A stretch of 64,000 bases of DNA from Echinometra lucunter (Eukaryota > Echinodermata > Echinoidea > Camarodonta > Echinometridae). This document shows positions 52,601 to 64,000 of this stretch, in pieces. Location: contig CM057158.1 of NCBI GenBank assembly GCA_029962745.1, forward strand, positions 2,019,558 to 2,083,557. Direction: 5' to 3'. Made by a program: the position numbers and the translations under genes. The notes below the pieces were generated by a model. That model was given only the letters and a program-made list of their open reading frames with translations. It was not told where the DNA came from and made no database searches. The first letter of the stretch is position 1; every line of letters begins with the position of its first letter.

Positions 52601-54415
52601 TTCATAAAACGGTATGTACTTAACTTTTTTTATTTGATTATATATTTGACTGGTATTTCTTCGAACGTATTACAAAGGTTTCTATTATAACACATGTAAT
52701 ATGGTATGCTTTTGTAACACAAGTAGTAATACTATAACCATAACCATAAGTAATAATACCATACCCATAACCTTGTCATTTTCTTGCAATCGGTTTTGTA
52801 AATTATCATGTCTTTTGTACATGCACCTTTTTCAATCTCGGCTGCCTGACACTGGGATCTGCTCATTTTGGGACTCTGCGCACGTGTGAATTATAATTTA
52901 TCTTTCAGGCTCTCCAAATCATTCCCTTCCTTCGATATTGCCAGTTGTTGATAAGAGCATATCCCTGATAAGAGTACGGGGTATTAAGATGCGTGTCAAA
53001 AACGTGAGCTATGAACTTGAAAGACCATTTTTATCCTTTCGTGTATCTTATTTTCATCGATGTTTCTTTCATTGTTGTACGTTCCTTTAAAGTTTTAAAG
53101 ATCGAATATTGTACTTCTTAAAATTCATCTTGATCTCTGTAATAAAAAAAAAACCTCTCATGTTCAATTTTCAGCTTCCGTCACAGGGACTGGGAAACGA
53201 AGTTTGCATTTTCCTACGAGTGATACATGCTAGAAATACTATCATTTATGTTCTGCTTTGTTTCTGTTTAATTTCTTCTTTGTTTATAAACTAAACGTTA
53301 TCCACTTTATGTTGATTTATGATTTATGATTTATGTTTATGTTTATGTCAGAATAGAATATTGATGTTTATCAGTGACGTTCAAGAAATACAGTTCAATT
53401 CAATTCGTGGGAGGCCATGCTATAATAATGCCTCTTTTATTCCTTTCCTCTCTAAACGAAACAGAATAGACCTTCTCGTTCATCCGGCCCAGGCGATGTC
53501 AGGCAAACACGTCATCAGGGAGGCAGCACTATGGGGATGCAAAGAGGAATCGGGTCCTCAATTCTTGTCAACAACATTGTAAGTATATATAATCGTTCAT
53601 CATTTTTCTATATCAAATCCCTGAGCGTTCATTGTGCACCAGTACACATTCGTACAATTACATTCTCCTCCACCACTGTACAAGCGAAACTAAAAAAAAA
53701 TAGCTGGTGTGCTCAAGTGATATATAGAAGAATTACCAGTATCAATACTGCACAAAAGGAAGTAGAGTTTAAAGAAAATATTAAGAAAACAATTGCCATT
53801 ATTTTATCAAAATTAATTAAGCATACAAAGAGTTAATTCAGTTATGATAAAAAGATGTTCGATCAATTTGTACTTTTGAAAACATTATCTTTTTTTTTCT
53901 GCTTTTATCTTTGTTCCCTTTTTACATGCATGTACTGTATGTGTAAAGACCAAAATGCAAGGTCTCTTTTATTATCATACTGCTCACATTGTAACGAGAA
54001 TATCAAACACTAGGACATATTTGATACGTTTTTAGAAAACTACCATGAATTACAACGTTTATGGAATAAGCACTGACGTACTTTAGTGGAAGATATGGGT
54101 GGTACAGCCCCCCCCCCCCCAAAAAAAAAAAAAAAACGCAGAAAATAACAATAATTAATAACTCTTGTTATCATTTTTACTATTATTATCATTATTATTA
54201 TTATTATCATTATTACTATTATTATTATCATTATCATTATTATTATTATCATTTTTATTGTTGTTGTTGCTGCTGCTGTTGTTGTTATTAAAATCAATGT
54301 TTTGAAAATCTTCCAATTCACTGCAGATTACAAACCAATTTTCATTTTCTTTTATTCACACAGTCAACATCCACAGAAATGCAGCCTTACAGCTCCAAGT
54401 TAGTATATTGAAAAG
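52601..54415. other. Intergenic DNA with microsatellites
   Basis: Contains ACCATAACCATAA-type repeats near 52735, a C-run/A-run near 54107-54137 and ATT/ATC repeats near 54175-54260. Frames near 53319-53836 encode nothing I recognise. Confidence 0.45.
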
Positions 54416-54672
54416 CGCATCCATCGGTTTTTATCAGTTGTCCACACCCGGGTATTTACTCAAAGCTCACTGAGCTACATGCCGTGTTCCCACTCCAAGA
54501 CGCATCCATCGGTTTTTATCAGCTCGTCCACACCCGGGTATTCACTTACTGCTCACTGATCTACATGCCGTGTTCCTACTCCAAGACGCATCCATCGGTT
54601 TTTATCAGCTCGTCCACACCCGGGTATTCACTCACTGCTCACTGATCTACATGCCTTGTTCCCACTCCAGGA
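54416..54672 (+). repeat. Three ~86-bp tandem repeats
   Basis: CGCATCCATCGGTTTTTATC starts units at 54416, 54501 and 54587. Each contains TCCACACCCGGGTATT and CTACATGCC(G/T)TGTTCC. Confidence 0.9.
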
Positions 54673-54939
54673 CATTCAGGAAGGTGCTCAGATTGATGTC
54701 AGTAAATTTTCTTGTTTTAATATTGATACAATGTTTGTAATTATAACTTGGCGTGGATTAAGTGAGGGGGGCAGGCAAGGATTCCATTCACATGCAATGC
54801 AATGCATCTCTTGTTTAAGCTGCATATATATGCTTCATATTTGTTGCCTTGTTTTCAAAAGAGAATTTTTATATCAAAATAATCAGTCTTGCAAAGTGGA
54901 CATCATGTAAAATTTTCTCATTCTTGAGAGTTGATATGA

Positions 54940-56200
54940 ATAGGTTTCCTAATGGGGAAAGTGGCTATAGTATTGGTAAAATGATGAATTTTTACATTGA
55001 CATAACTCCTTTAGTAGGAATTGATCTCTTCGGGGGGGGGGCAAAGTGACTAATGTATTGCTAAATTATTTTACCTTCCCAGAACTCCTTTCATAGGAAT
55101 TGATCTCTTCAGGGGCAAAGTGACTATTGTACTGCTAAATTATGTTTAACTTTTGATAAATCCTCTTTGAGAGCTAGTAGGAACTGATCTCTTCAAGGAC
55201 AAAGTGTCTATAGTATTGCTAAATTACCTTTTTTTCTATTTCATAACTCCTTCGTGCGAGTTAATATAAATAAAAAGCAAAATATTGTGAGGCAAAATAG
55301 AGTATTCAAAATTCCTTCTTGAGAGTTATTTCTTCTTGAGGGGAAATGGTTATAGATCTAAAATGAATTCTAACTTATTGTAACTGTCTTTGTGAGGGCA
55401 AAGTGACCATTGTTTTTGATGAAAAACATTGTTCAGATATGATTAAAAATATTTCTTCTTTTAGGCATCATGATTACAAATTTGAAATGATAAGTTCTGC
55501 TCTTGGTGCAAGCTTGCATAGCAAATGAGTGAATGTTTAAAAAAAGATAGAAGAAGTAACATCACTTATAATGAGCACTTATCAGATAGACAAAGGAGCC
55601 CTTATAAGAAGGAAAAATAGCATAATAAGATTTTCATCGGTGAAAAGGAGCACCTTGATGGTACTTGAAAAAGTGGGGGGAGTACTGTTTACCTTCCGAG
55701 AAAGAAAAGGCAGTCTGCATAAAGAAGAGAAAAAAACGGACTCTAATCAAATTGATATGGTAAATTTTAGTATGGCTTGGTTTTATTTTAAGCATTAAAA
55801 AGACATAAGATACCAACTTAGAAAACAAAATATGAACAAATATAAACTAATTTGTAAATCAAAAGTTTCATTTAAATTCTTCAGGAATCTCTATTCAGAT
55901 TCATGATTAAAATGCCTTTGTTCTTCATAGAGGTCCTGTGGTAATAAAGGGCAGTTTGGGGCAACTTTAAGAAAGTTGAGGGCATTACTCCCTTCCCCAG
56001 AAAGAAAATATTTCTTTGGAAAAAGAAATATTTCTTTTGAAAAAGAAAAAGGGGGAACTAATCAAACTGGGTGAGAAGTCCTTTCCATAGAGGTCCAATA
56101 ATAACAAAGAGCAGTTTGGGACAACTTTAAGAAAGTTGAGGGCATTACTCCCTTCCCCAGAAAGAAAATATTTCTTTGTAGAAAACAGAAAAACGTATCA
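54940..56200 (+). repeat. Degenerate tandem-repeat tract
   Basis: Loose units carry ATAACTCCTTTAGTAGG, GAATTGATCTCTTC and GGCAAAGTGACTA near 55000, 55085 and 55170. Farther on, a ~90-bp segment with AACTTTAAGAAAGTTGAGGG and ACTCCCTTCCCCAG occurs at about 55930 and 56089. Similar pieces recur loosely to about 56700. No coding sequence. Confidence 0.55.
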
Positions 56201-56929
56201 AATTGGAAAAAATAAAGCTTTCCAAAGGTTAATAGGAGCATGTATCGAAATCTAAAAAGGTTAGGGGTATTGTTTCCCTGAACCAGAATGTGAGTTGTTC
56301 GTTTTGCAAGAAAAACAAATCAAATTTGTTAAAAACATGATGTTTTTCAAATGTTGAAACGGCACTTTTTACATTCAAAAAGCTGGGGCACTGTACCACT
56401 TATCCAGAATAGAAGAGGGGCCTATGGAAGAAGAAGGAAAATGCACTATTCAAATTGGGAAAGGAATGCTTTACATAGGTTTTTAAAAGACACTTTATAG
56501 GGCAAGACTCAAAAATTTGTGTTCACTGTAACCCTACCCCAGTTAGAAAATGATTTCTTCATAAGTAGAAAAAAAAGGTCTTGGTATATTTGAATATGGA
56601 ATGCTCCTTAAAAGGTGAAATCCGCTAGGGTTAAAGGTTTTGAGATGGGGATGGTAATTACCTTTTCGGAATTCCAGGGGTATTCTGTCACCAAATTATT
56701 CTTTAGATTATGTCACTCAGCCTCAAATTATAATACACAGCACTTCCTACCATTTCCTCTCTTTGTGCATAAGTGACATGATCGATATTTTTAAGCCAGG
56801 AGGAGTCACTTATCAGGTTAAGTAATGTCTACTGGCTATGATCCATGGTTTTAATCTTGGGATGGTATATCATTTCAAAATACTTCCGAGATCACAAATT
56901 CACCTCTGGATTATGTTACCTGGCCCCAA

Positions 56930-58262
56930 GTTGAGGAGAATCCCCCTTCCCCCTTCCCATGGCCAAGTTGGGGAGAATACTGCNNNNNNNNNNNNNNNNN
57001 NNNNNNNNNNNNNNNNNNNNNNNNNNNNNNNNNNNNNNNNNNNNNNNNNNNNNNNNNNNNNNNNNNNNNNNNNNNNNNNNNNNNNNNNNNNNNNNNNNNN
57101 NNNNNNNNNNNNNNNNNNNNNNNNNNNNNNNNNNNNNNNNNNNNNNNNNNNNNNNNNNNNNNNNNNNNNNNNNNNNNNNNNNNNNNNNNNNNNNNNNNNN
57201 NNNNNNNNNNNNNNNNNNNNNNNNNNNNNNNNNNNNNNNNNNNNNNNNNNNNNNNNNNNNNNNNNNNNNNNNNNNNNNNNNNNNNNNNNNNNNNNNNNNN
57301 NNNNNNNNNNNNNNNNNNNNNNNNNNNNNNNNNNNNNNNNNNNNNNNNNNNNNNNNNNNNNNNNNNNNNNNNNNNNNNNNNNNNNNNNNNNNNNNNNNNN
57401 NNNNNNNNNNNNNNNNNNNNNNNNNNNNNNNNNNNNNNNNNNNNNNNNNNNNNNNNNNNNNNNNNNNNNNNNNNNNNNNNNNNTCCAATGGCCAAGTTTG
57501 GGGGAATACCCCTTTTCCCCTCCCCATGGCCAAATTGGGGAGAATACCCCTTTTCCCCCTCCCCATGGCCAAATTGGGGAGAATACCCCTTTCCCCCTCC
57601 CCATGGCCAGATTGGGGATAATACCCATTTCCCCTCCCCATGGCAAAGTTGGGGAATACTCCTTCCATGGCCCTTCCCCATCCTCCCCTGTTGATCCCTT
57701 CCCCTCCCTATGGCCAAGTTGGGGAGAATACTGCCCCCCCCCCCCATTGCCAAGTAGGGGAGAATACCCATTTCCCTACCCCATGGCCAAGTTGGGGTGA
57801 ATACCCCTTTCCCCCCTCCCCAAGGCCAAGTTGGGGAGAATACCCCTTTCCCCCTCCCCATGGCCAAGTTTTGGAGGATAACCCTTCCCCCTTCCAATGG
57901 GCCAAGTTTGGGGGAATGCCCCTTTTCCCCTCCCCATGGCCAAGTTTGGGAGAATACCCCTTCCCCCTTCCCATGGCCAAGATGGGGAGAATACTCCTCT
58001 CTGCTCCCTGTGACCAAAGTGGGGGAATACCCCTTTCCCCTCCCCATGGCCAAGTTGGGCAGAATACCCCTTTTCCCCCTCCCCATGGCCAAGTTGGGGA
58101 GAATACCCCTTTCCCCTCCCCATGGCCAAGTTAGGGAGAATACCCCTTTCCCCTCCCCATGGCCAAATTGGGGAGAATACCCCTTTCCCCCTCCCCATGG
58201 CCAGATTGGGGATAATACCCATTTCCCCTCCCCATGGCCAAGTTGGGGAATACTCCTTCCAT
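56930..58262 (+). repeat. C-rich ~40-bp minisatellite with assembly gap
   Basis: Units read approximately CCCCTCCCCATGGCCAAGTT followed by GGGGAGAATACCCCTTT, with NcoI-like CCATGG in most. A larger period is visible: CATGGCCCTTCCCCATCCTC at 57666 and again at 58260, 594 bp apart. Long open frames on both strands reflect the repeat and the N gap and are not genes. Confidence 0.9.
56984..57483. other. 500-N assembly gap in the minisatellite
   Basis: Exactly 500 N, the same length as the first gap, so the number is a placeholder. The true array length is unknown. Confidence 0.95.
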
Positions 58263-58432
58263 GGCCCTTCCCCATCCTCCCCTGTTGATCCCTTCCTCTC
58301 CCAGTCCCATCGCTGTACCCCTCCCTGCACCCCTCCCCCTCCTTCCTCATCTCTCTTTCCACCCTTCCTGACCCCACCTTTTCCCCACACTTCCCTGCAC
58401 CTCCCCTCTCATCCTTCTTTCACCCCTGTCCT

Positions 58433-58670
58433 ATCTAGAGACCAAGGAGTCACATATCTCTTTGCTGGTAGAAGGATTGCATAAACCCATCTCATCCTCA
58501 TGTTTCTGTTCCTCCAAGGTTGTCTCCCCATGGTGTGATCCACGTGAAGATGGTGCAGGAGGTAGTGTCTGTTTTGAAGTCATCATCAACTCTCCTGGGT
58601 CTTGCCTGGCACCTGGACTGCAAGGACTTCAGCATCAGGTTTTGACGCTGGACAGATGAACAGGTTCTTA
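58433..58670 (-). repeat. Inverted dispersed repeat, left copy
   Basis: On the minus strand this matches 62230-62470: both contain a GGCAAGA-type segment, GTTGATGATGACTTCAA or GTTGATGGCTTCAAG, GGAGAGACAACC or GGGGAGACAACC, and end near GATAGGA. The match continues past the ends of the open frames, so it is more likely a repeat than an exon. Confidence 0.6.
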
Positions 58671-61600
58671 GAGTCAACAAGAGGTGAGGAAGTCATGCTA
58701 TTCATGTAGCATCAAGGCCTGTACATGCAAAAGCCTTTTCTCTCTGATCTGTTGTTGAAAACAGATCCGATTAATTTGAGGGATACATAGATCACAGTTC
58801 AACACCATAAACATCTGGAAGGGAATACAATGGGATGCATCCACACTATATGTAAATCAAGATGGAGTAAAGATAGATTACAAATTGTGAAAATAACAAA
58901 GACTGAACTTCTCACTCGAACATCTCCTCCAAGTTTATTTCAATATTTTCCTTTTCTTCCTTTTCCTTAGTTATGGGGCGGGGGTTCTCTCTCTCTCTCT
59001 CTTCAATTTTGAATTCCTTTTTATTTTAAATTCTATATTCCAATTCTATACATAATTTAGAATTTGAAAAAGTTATTATTGGATATATTTTTTTAAATTA
59101 AAAATTAAAAGATTATTACTGGATAAAGGCAATTTCTCCAAGAAGGGCAGATGAATTTATTTACCAGTAGCTAGCTCCTGTGTTTCAGAGTGTCTAAGCC
59201 ATTCTGTGTTTGTAAAAAGCATCCCAATCATATGTTTTTGAGACTCTCATATAGGGCTCTTTACAGATTGTGGATACTGTACAAGTCTGCTCTATCTGTA
59301 CAAGGCCCCCCTTTTAACATTATCTCTAAAGGAATTTCTGTCCTCCTGAACTGTAGTCTTGTATGCTTGTATGAGGTTTATTTTAATCCGGTATTCCTCA
59401 ACTTGACGACTGAATTATGTCGTTCCCCTCGGCTTATTATGTGAGCCATAAGATTCCCACAGGCAGTGGACTTAATTTTTAGCCATGCCTCCTTATGAAT
59501 TTTCAACCAGAGAACATCTCATGGCTGCCAACCTTTTCCCCATCAGTCTCAGAATTTTGAGTCATGTTGGAGGGAATAATGAGGTTGAAGTAGGTATCGT
59601 AGATACCTCATTAGTTCAGGATAAGTCCTTCTTAATGTCAAGCAGTGACAGATTATGAAAGAAATACTGTCACCAGAAGACACTTCGTAATTTGCTTCTT
59701 TGATTAAATAAAAAACTTTTAGTCTGATTTGTGGCTTACTGAACCCTGTGAGAGGGCATAATAACATCATAAGTGATGTAAATGGTCATTGATGCCACTG
59801 ATATGTATATGCCTTTTAATGGAAAAAGACCATTCTGAAACTATCAAGCCTTTTTCTGTCCCAATGGTTACAAGAAAATTAATATTATTTAGTAGCAGAT
59901 CAAACAACCCAAATACAATGTCTGCTTTTCTCAGTACTGCATTGTCATTAGGGCAAAGTAGTGCAAGAGAAGAATATCAGTACTTATGCTAAATATTTCA
60001 CAAACTTTTGGTATATTTTTGTGATTAACAATGGATTTTTGCGAATAGAATGGTTCAAAGTACATTGTTAAACTTTGCGTTTGGTTGTGTCTGGCAGTAT
60101 CTTGCTATTTCATAATCACCAAAATGTGCTTAGGATTCTCTTTCCACATCATTCAGGCAGTAATGAGATGTGTGCTTGTACTGCTATAGAAACTTTACTG
60201 AAGAAAATATAAACGATATTAATAAAATCTTCCCCCCACCCCCCCCCCCCCCCTTCCAATCTGTCATTGCCAGGAGTGTGAAACTCTGGAGGAGAGATAA
60301 TTCCACAGCATGATTCTGTAATGTCTTGGAGATTTGTTGATCTCTGATTTACACTGACATTCTGGTTGTACATCTAATGTACCCCGTGACACCACAAGTC
60401 ATTAAATGACCGTGCTTATGCTACTTTCAAAGCTGACCATTTATAATTTCTGCATGTTCTTACACATTTAGAGTGCATTATGCAGGCTCTTTCCTATCTT
60501 TTTTTCCTATGGGATCTTGATTTCAAGTGTAAGGTCTCTGGATTTAAGGATCCCAAGTGACACAGGTGTCTGTCAGTGTCAAGTCCTGCAACCCTTATGA
60601 ATGCAAAATGCTATCTATCTCCTCTTATTAGTTTTAAAGAGGAGAAATCAACAAATAGTCAGAAGGTTGGGACTGTCAGAAAGTTTGGGGATATAATGCT
60701 CACTGGTCTCACCTTCAGTTTACTACATGTATAATGTATTTCATGGTGATCGGGGCTGGTATCCATAGCCAGTTCTTGCTAATATAAAAGAGTCATTATT
60801 CATAATTTCAAATAATATACGTTAATTACTAAGTGGACCACTGATCAAAGGCTTGCCCTGTAGTACTCAAGGAAAAGATTCGTTTGTCAGAAATATCTCT
60901 AACCCTAACCTCATTTTTATTGCTCTTATTCTTTTAATTCCTTTATTGTCTTTATTGAAGTTGTTTTTATTAGCACTTTCATTTTTATATGGCCAGCGAA
61001 CCATTTTCTTGATTATTGCTAATGATAACCTTATGATGAGTGAAGATTTTAATTACCCTACATCGAGCAATTATTTATGAATAATGACATTTTAGACCAG
61101 TGGACCTTATACTCTTTGAACTGTATGACTGGATAAGCTTATGACTAGCATGGTGGACCATAATTTGGATCCACTTTTCCTTTGCTGATCATGCTGGAAG
61201 ATCAATCTATGAATATTTCTTTCCAGATAGGATCCAGCATTCCTCAGTGGGTTTCACTTCTTTATTGGATAAGGGGTGTTCCCAAAATGTCTACTGCCAA
61301 GATGGACAGCATTCCTCTCAAAACTGAGAGATGTGTAGCTGTGAAGAGACCATCATTAGTGTAGATGATGATGATCATCTCAAGAAAACTTGGCTCTAGG
61401 ACAGTTCATAGTACCGTTGTTAATCAAAATCTCTCTTGCACATACAGTTTAAGAAAGCGTGAAGAGCTACTAGAAGCATCACAAGGATGTGAAAACGTTG
61501 CCTTTCATGGGGGAAGATTTCAGGTCATGTCACTGCATGGATGTCCAGTCATTTCCAGTGGCAAAATGGTTGGTACAACCTATCAAATCATGCTTTGCTT

Positions 61601-62229
61601 GACATTCCCATCTCAGCTTGCTTGTGAAGTTATGAGCAACATTGTGCATAACCTAAAAAAATCACTCCCAAAGGAATGGAGATGGTAAACATTACCAAAC
61701 ACTCCCAATGGAGTGAAAATAGTGCACACCTTGTGTTAAGCAGCAATAGACCAGTAAAAAAGACCCCCCCCCAAAAAAAAAAAGACCCCTTTTTTCCCCT
61801 TTTCTTTTTAAAATGCAGAAAAAAAACTAGGTAAATAAAATATGTCATAAACAATAAATAAATTTGGAATTGGATCATTTAGCCCTACTTGGAGATATGA
61901 CATTTGTCTCAGTTTTTGTTGATGTCTTTTTAGGGGATAGGGATCTAATTTCTCTTTATCATGTATTTTTTCTCTCTTCTTTTTGTAATTTCTTCTTTAT
62001 AAAACTTGACTGCTAATGTGTAAATAACAGATTTCAAAACACTCAACATTTTTTAAACCTAAGGATCTAAGGAATTGGGAAGGGGGTAACATGGGGACAA
62101 TATGGGGGTAACATGGAGTAACATAGGGTCACAGGGGTAAAGGGGGTCACATGGGTTAGTGAGTGGAGAAGGAGAGAGAAAAGGTGCATAGATGGCGAAT
62201 GCTAATGAAAGATGGCTGTCCTACCTAGT
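58671..62229. other. Intergenic DNA between the inverted repeat copies
   Basis: No recognised gene. Contains a C run near 60230-60253, G-rich GGGTAACATGG repeats near 62085-62155, and one possible coding segment at 61437-61688. Confidence 0.45.
61437..61688 (+). CDS. Possible terminal coding segment, unassigned
   Basis: An open stretch ending TGG AGA TGG TAA encodes SLRKREELLEASQGCENVA, then FHGGRFQVMSLHGCPV, GKMVGTTYQIMLCLTFPSQL and HNLKKSLPKEWRW. Composition is protein-like and unlike nearby repeats. Upstream the same region has stops in all frames I read, so it could be the last exon of an unseen gene, a pseudogene or chance. I do not recognise the family. Confidence 0.2.
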   Translation, partial: CTYSLRKREELLEASQGCENVAFHGGRFQVMSLHGCPVISSGKMVGTTYQIMLCLTFPSQLACEVMSNIVHNLKKSLPKEWRW

Positions 62230-62470
62230 TGGCTCTATGAAACCTGTAATCATCTGTACCAGTGCCTAACCTGGTGTTTGAGTCTGACCAGTTCAGATGT
62301 CAAGCAAGATTCAGGAGGGCTGTTGATGGCTTCAAGCAGAGACTACTGACTGCATCATTGGATCATGGATCACTCTTATGGGAGAGACAACCCTGGAGGA
62401 CAAAACATGAGGAAAAGATGGGTGAGTGCAATCTAACTACCAGTATAAGAGATGTGTGTCGTCTCGGCCT
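62230..62470 (+). repeat. Inverted dispersed repeat, right copy
   Basis: Partner of 58433-58670. The frame reads SDQFRCQARFRRAVDGFKQR and the partner QSRCQARPRRVDDDFK; both copies lie next to satellite arrays. Confidence 0.6.
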
Positions 62471-62639
62471 CCTGATAGGACTGCACCTCATTTCATCACC
62501 CTCTTCACTCCTTTCACCTCCACTTCCATGACACCTTCACCCTCTCCTCTTTCAATCCTTTCTCACCCTCCTTATCCTTCCATTATTCCTTCCTGTGATC
62601 TTTCCGCCACCCTTTCCGTGGCCCATAGAAGGGGCTGTC

Positions 62640-64000
62640 ATACGTTTGATCATGATCTCCTAGACCTTTTGCCCCGTATGGTAGGCGATCACAGATTTGG
62701 TCATGATCCCTAGGCCTTCCTGCCCCATGAGTGGGCTGTCATAGATTATATCATGAGCCCTTTCTCTCTCTCTCTCTCTCTCCCTGTGGCCTGTAGAGGG
62801 ACTGTCATAGCTGTGATCATGATCAGCCTTTTGCCCCGCAAGGTAGGCAATCATAGATTTTATCATGATCCCCTGGGCCTTCTTGCCCCAGAGTGGGCTG
62901 ACATAGATCATGAGCCCTTCCTTGCACCATTAAGTTAGCGATTATAAATCTCATCATGCTCCTCTCCTTGCCCCATAGAGTTGGCAATCATAGATTTGAT
63001 TATGATCCCCTGGGCCTTCTTGCCCCAGAGTGGGCTGTCATAGATCAAGAGCCCTTCCTCGCACCATTAAGTTAGCGATTATAAATCTCATCATGCTCCT
63101 CTCCTTGCCCCATAGAGTTGGCAATCATAGATTTGATCATGATCCCCTGGGCCTTCTTGCCCCAGAGTGGGCTGTCATAGATCAAGAGCCCTACCTCGCA
63201 CCATTAAGTTAGCGATTATAAATCTCATCATGCTCCTCTCCTTGCCCCATAGAGTGGGCAATCATAGATTTGATCATGATCCCCTGGGCCTTCTTGCCCC
63301 AGAGTGGGCTGTCATAGATCAAGAGCCCTTCCTCGCACCATTAAAGGCATTGGTTAACATTGTCATGATTTAAAAAAAACTTGTTTTGTTACTTGAAAAT
63401 GGGATAAACATAAGGGTTATAGTGTAAAAATACCAGTCTGAAAGTTTCAAAGTGTAATATCCACAGGAAGTATTTTTAAATATAAAAAATGTGAACCAAT
63501 GTTTGAAAAATATACGAGTGTCGGTTGCACAGAATAGACATAAAGAGTGCGCATGCGCGTATGACTCACCTTACCGTACTGTGTGTATTGGCGTATCACG
63601 CGGCGGGAGGCACATAACGGCATTTTCAAATTCAAGCAAAGTGGTCCTCTTAGTGATTGTCTCGTGAGACGAAGGATAATAAAATCGCCGTTTGCGTCTA
63701 ACTTACACTTTTTCATTCCAAATTATGGTTGGTTTCAGGGTTTTTGAGTACAAATACAAGTACTCATACACATGTTTCATCTTAGTTTGAGAATTTTTTA
63801 AATCAGCTACTCACAAAGTTAGCCAATACCTTTAAGTTAGCGATTATAAATCTCATCATGCTCCTCTCCTTGCCCCATAGAGTGAGCAATCATAGATTTG
63901 ATCATGATCCCCTGGGCCTTCTTGCCCCAGAGTGGGCTGTCATAGATCATGAACCCTTCCTCGCACCATAAAGTTAGCGATTATAAATCTCATCATGCTC
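62640..64000 (+). repeat. 137-bp satellite array, runs off the window
   Basis: GTTAGCGATTATAAATCTC starts units at 62934, 63071, 63208, 63836 and 63973. Spacing is exactly 137 bp except where a 487-bp MITE plus its 4-bp duplication is inserted. Each unit has two related halves (GGCAATCATAGATTTGATCA and GGGCTGTCATAGATCA). Copies left of 62900 are more diverged, with a CTCT run near 62764. Confidence 0.92.
63345..63831. mobile_element. TTAA-flanked MITE inside the satellite
   Basis: Inverted ends AGGCATTGGTTAAC and AGGTATTGGCTAAC (complement). TTAA lies on both sides (63341-63344 and 63832-63835), and undisturbed satellite units read CACCATTAAGTTAGCG. TTAA targeting fits Kolobok or piggyBac; the AGG end favours Kolobok. 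The interior has a TGCGCATGCGC motif and no transposase. Confidence 0.9.

Noticed and set aside
56911..58377. Long open frames (up to 488 residues) across the C-rich block on both strands
   Set aside because: They are repeats of a ~40-bp minisatellite read through 500 N. Several frames are open simultaneously and no protein family is evident.

Overview
The window looks like nuclear DNA of a marine invertebrate deuterostome, most probably an echinoid (sea urchin). The host genes are intron-rich, with GT/AG junctions and no operons or ribosome binding sites. The rest is AT-rich and packed with short non-autonomous transposons, tRNA-derived SINEs, decayed LINE ends, microsatellites and long poly(C)/poly(G) tracts. 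Foldback transposons built from short tandem repeats with 8-bp target duplications, resembling the TU elements known from Strongylocentrotus, favour an echinoid. This assignment is inference; no species-specific marker was checked.

Only two host genes are well supported. They are tandem, same-strand paralogues of NAGPA, the 'uncovering enzyme' of the mannose-6-phosphate lysosomal sorting pathway. Gene A (10437-23516) and gene B (30594-44159) each assemble into nine coding exons with the same intron phases. They predict type I membrane proteins of 559 and 574 residues: signal peptide, RxxR propeptide site, phosphodiester glycosidase domain with NLDGGGS, EGF-like cysteine-rich region, one transmembrane helix and a short tail with a YxxPhi motif. 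Exon 1 of each gene is far upstream and was found by reading for a signal peptide ending in the required splice phase. Both copies look functional. Their tails differ, which suggests divergent trafficking.

Layout: 1-10 kb is repeat territory (three tandem tRNA-like units; a 621-bp inverted-repeat element; a 2881-bp foldback transposon carrying two SINEs and a MITE). 10.4-23.5 kb is gene A; its 7.6-kb first intron holds a TIR transposon in one half of a tandem duplication, an AGT/AGC microsatellite, a LINE end with an internal 60-bp expansion, a 161-bp tandem array and a 500-N gap with duplicated flanks. 23.5-30.3 kb is intergenic (short foldback, hAT-like and Harbinger-like MITEs, THAP-type transposase relic). 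30.3-44.3 kb is a GC-rich presumed promoter and gene B. 44.3-64 kb has no recognisable host gene; it holds LINE debris, hairpins, minisatellites (one with a second 500-N gap) and a 137-bp satellite interrupted by a TTAA-targeting MITE.

Nothing resembles a bacterial-type system. The most notable content is the intact NAGPA pair and a set of transposon insertions whose boundaries, target duplications and in some cases empty sites can be read directly from this sequence.
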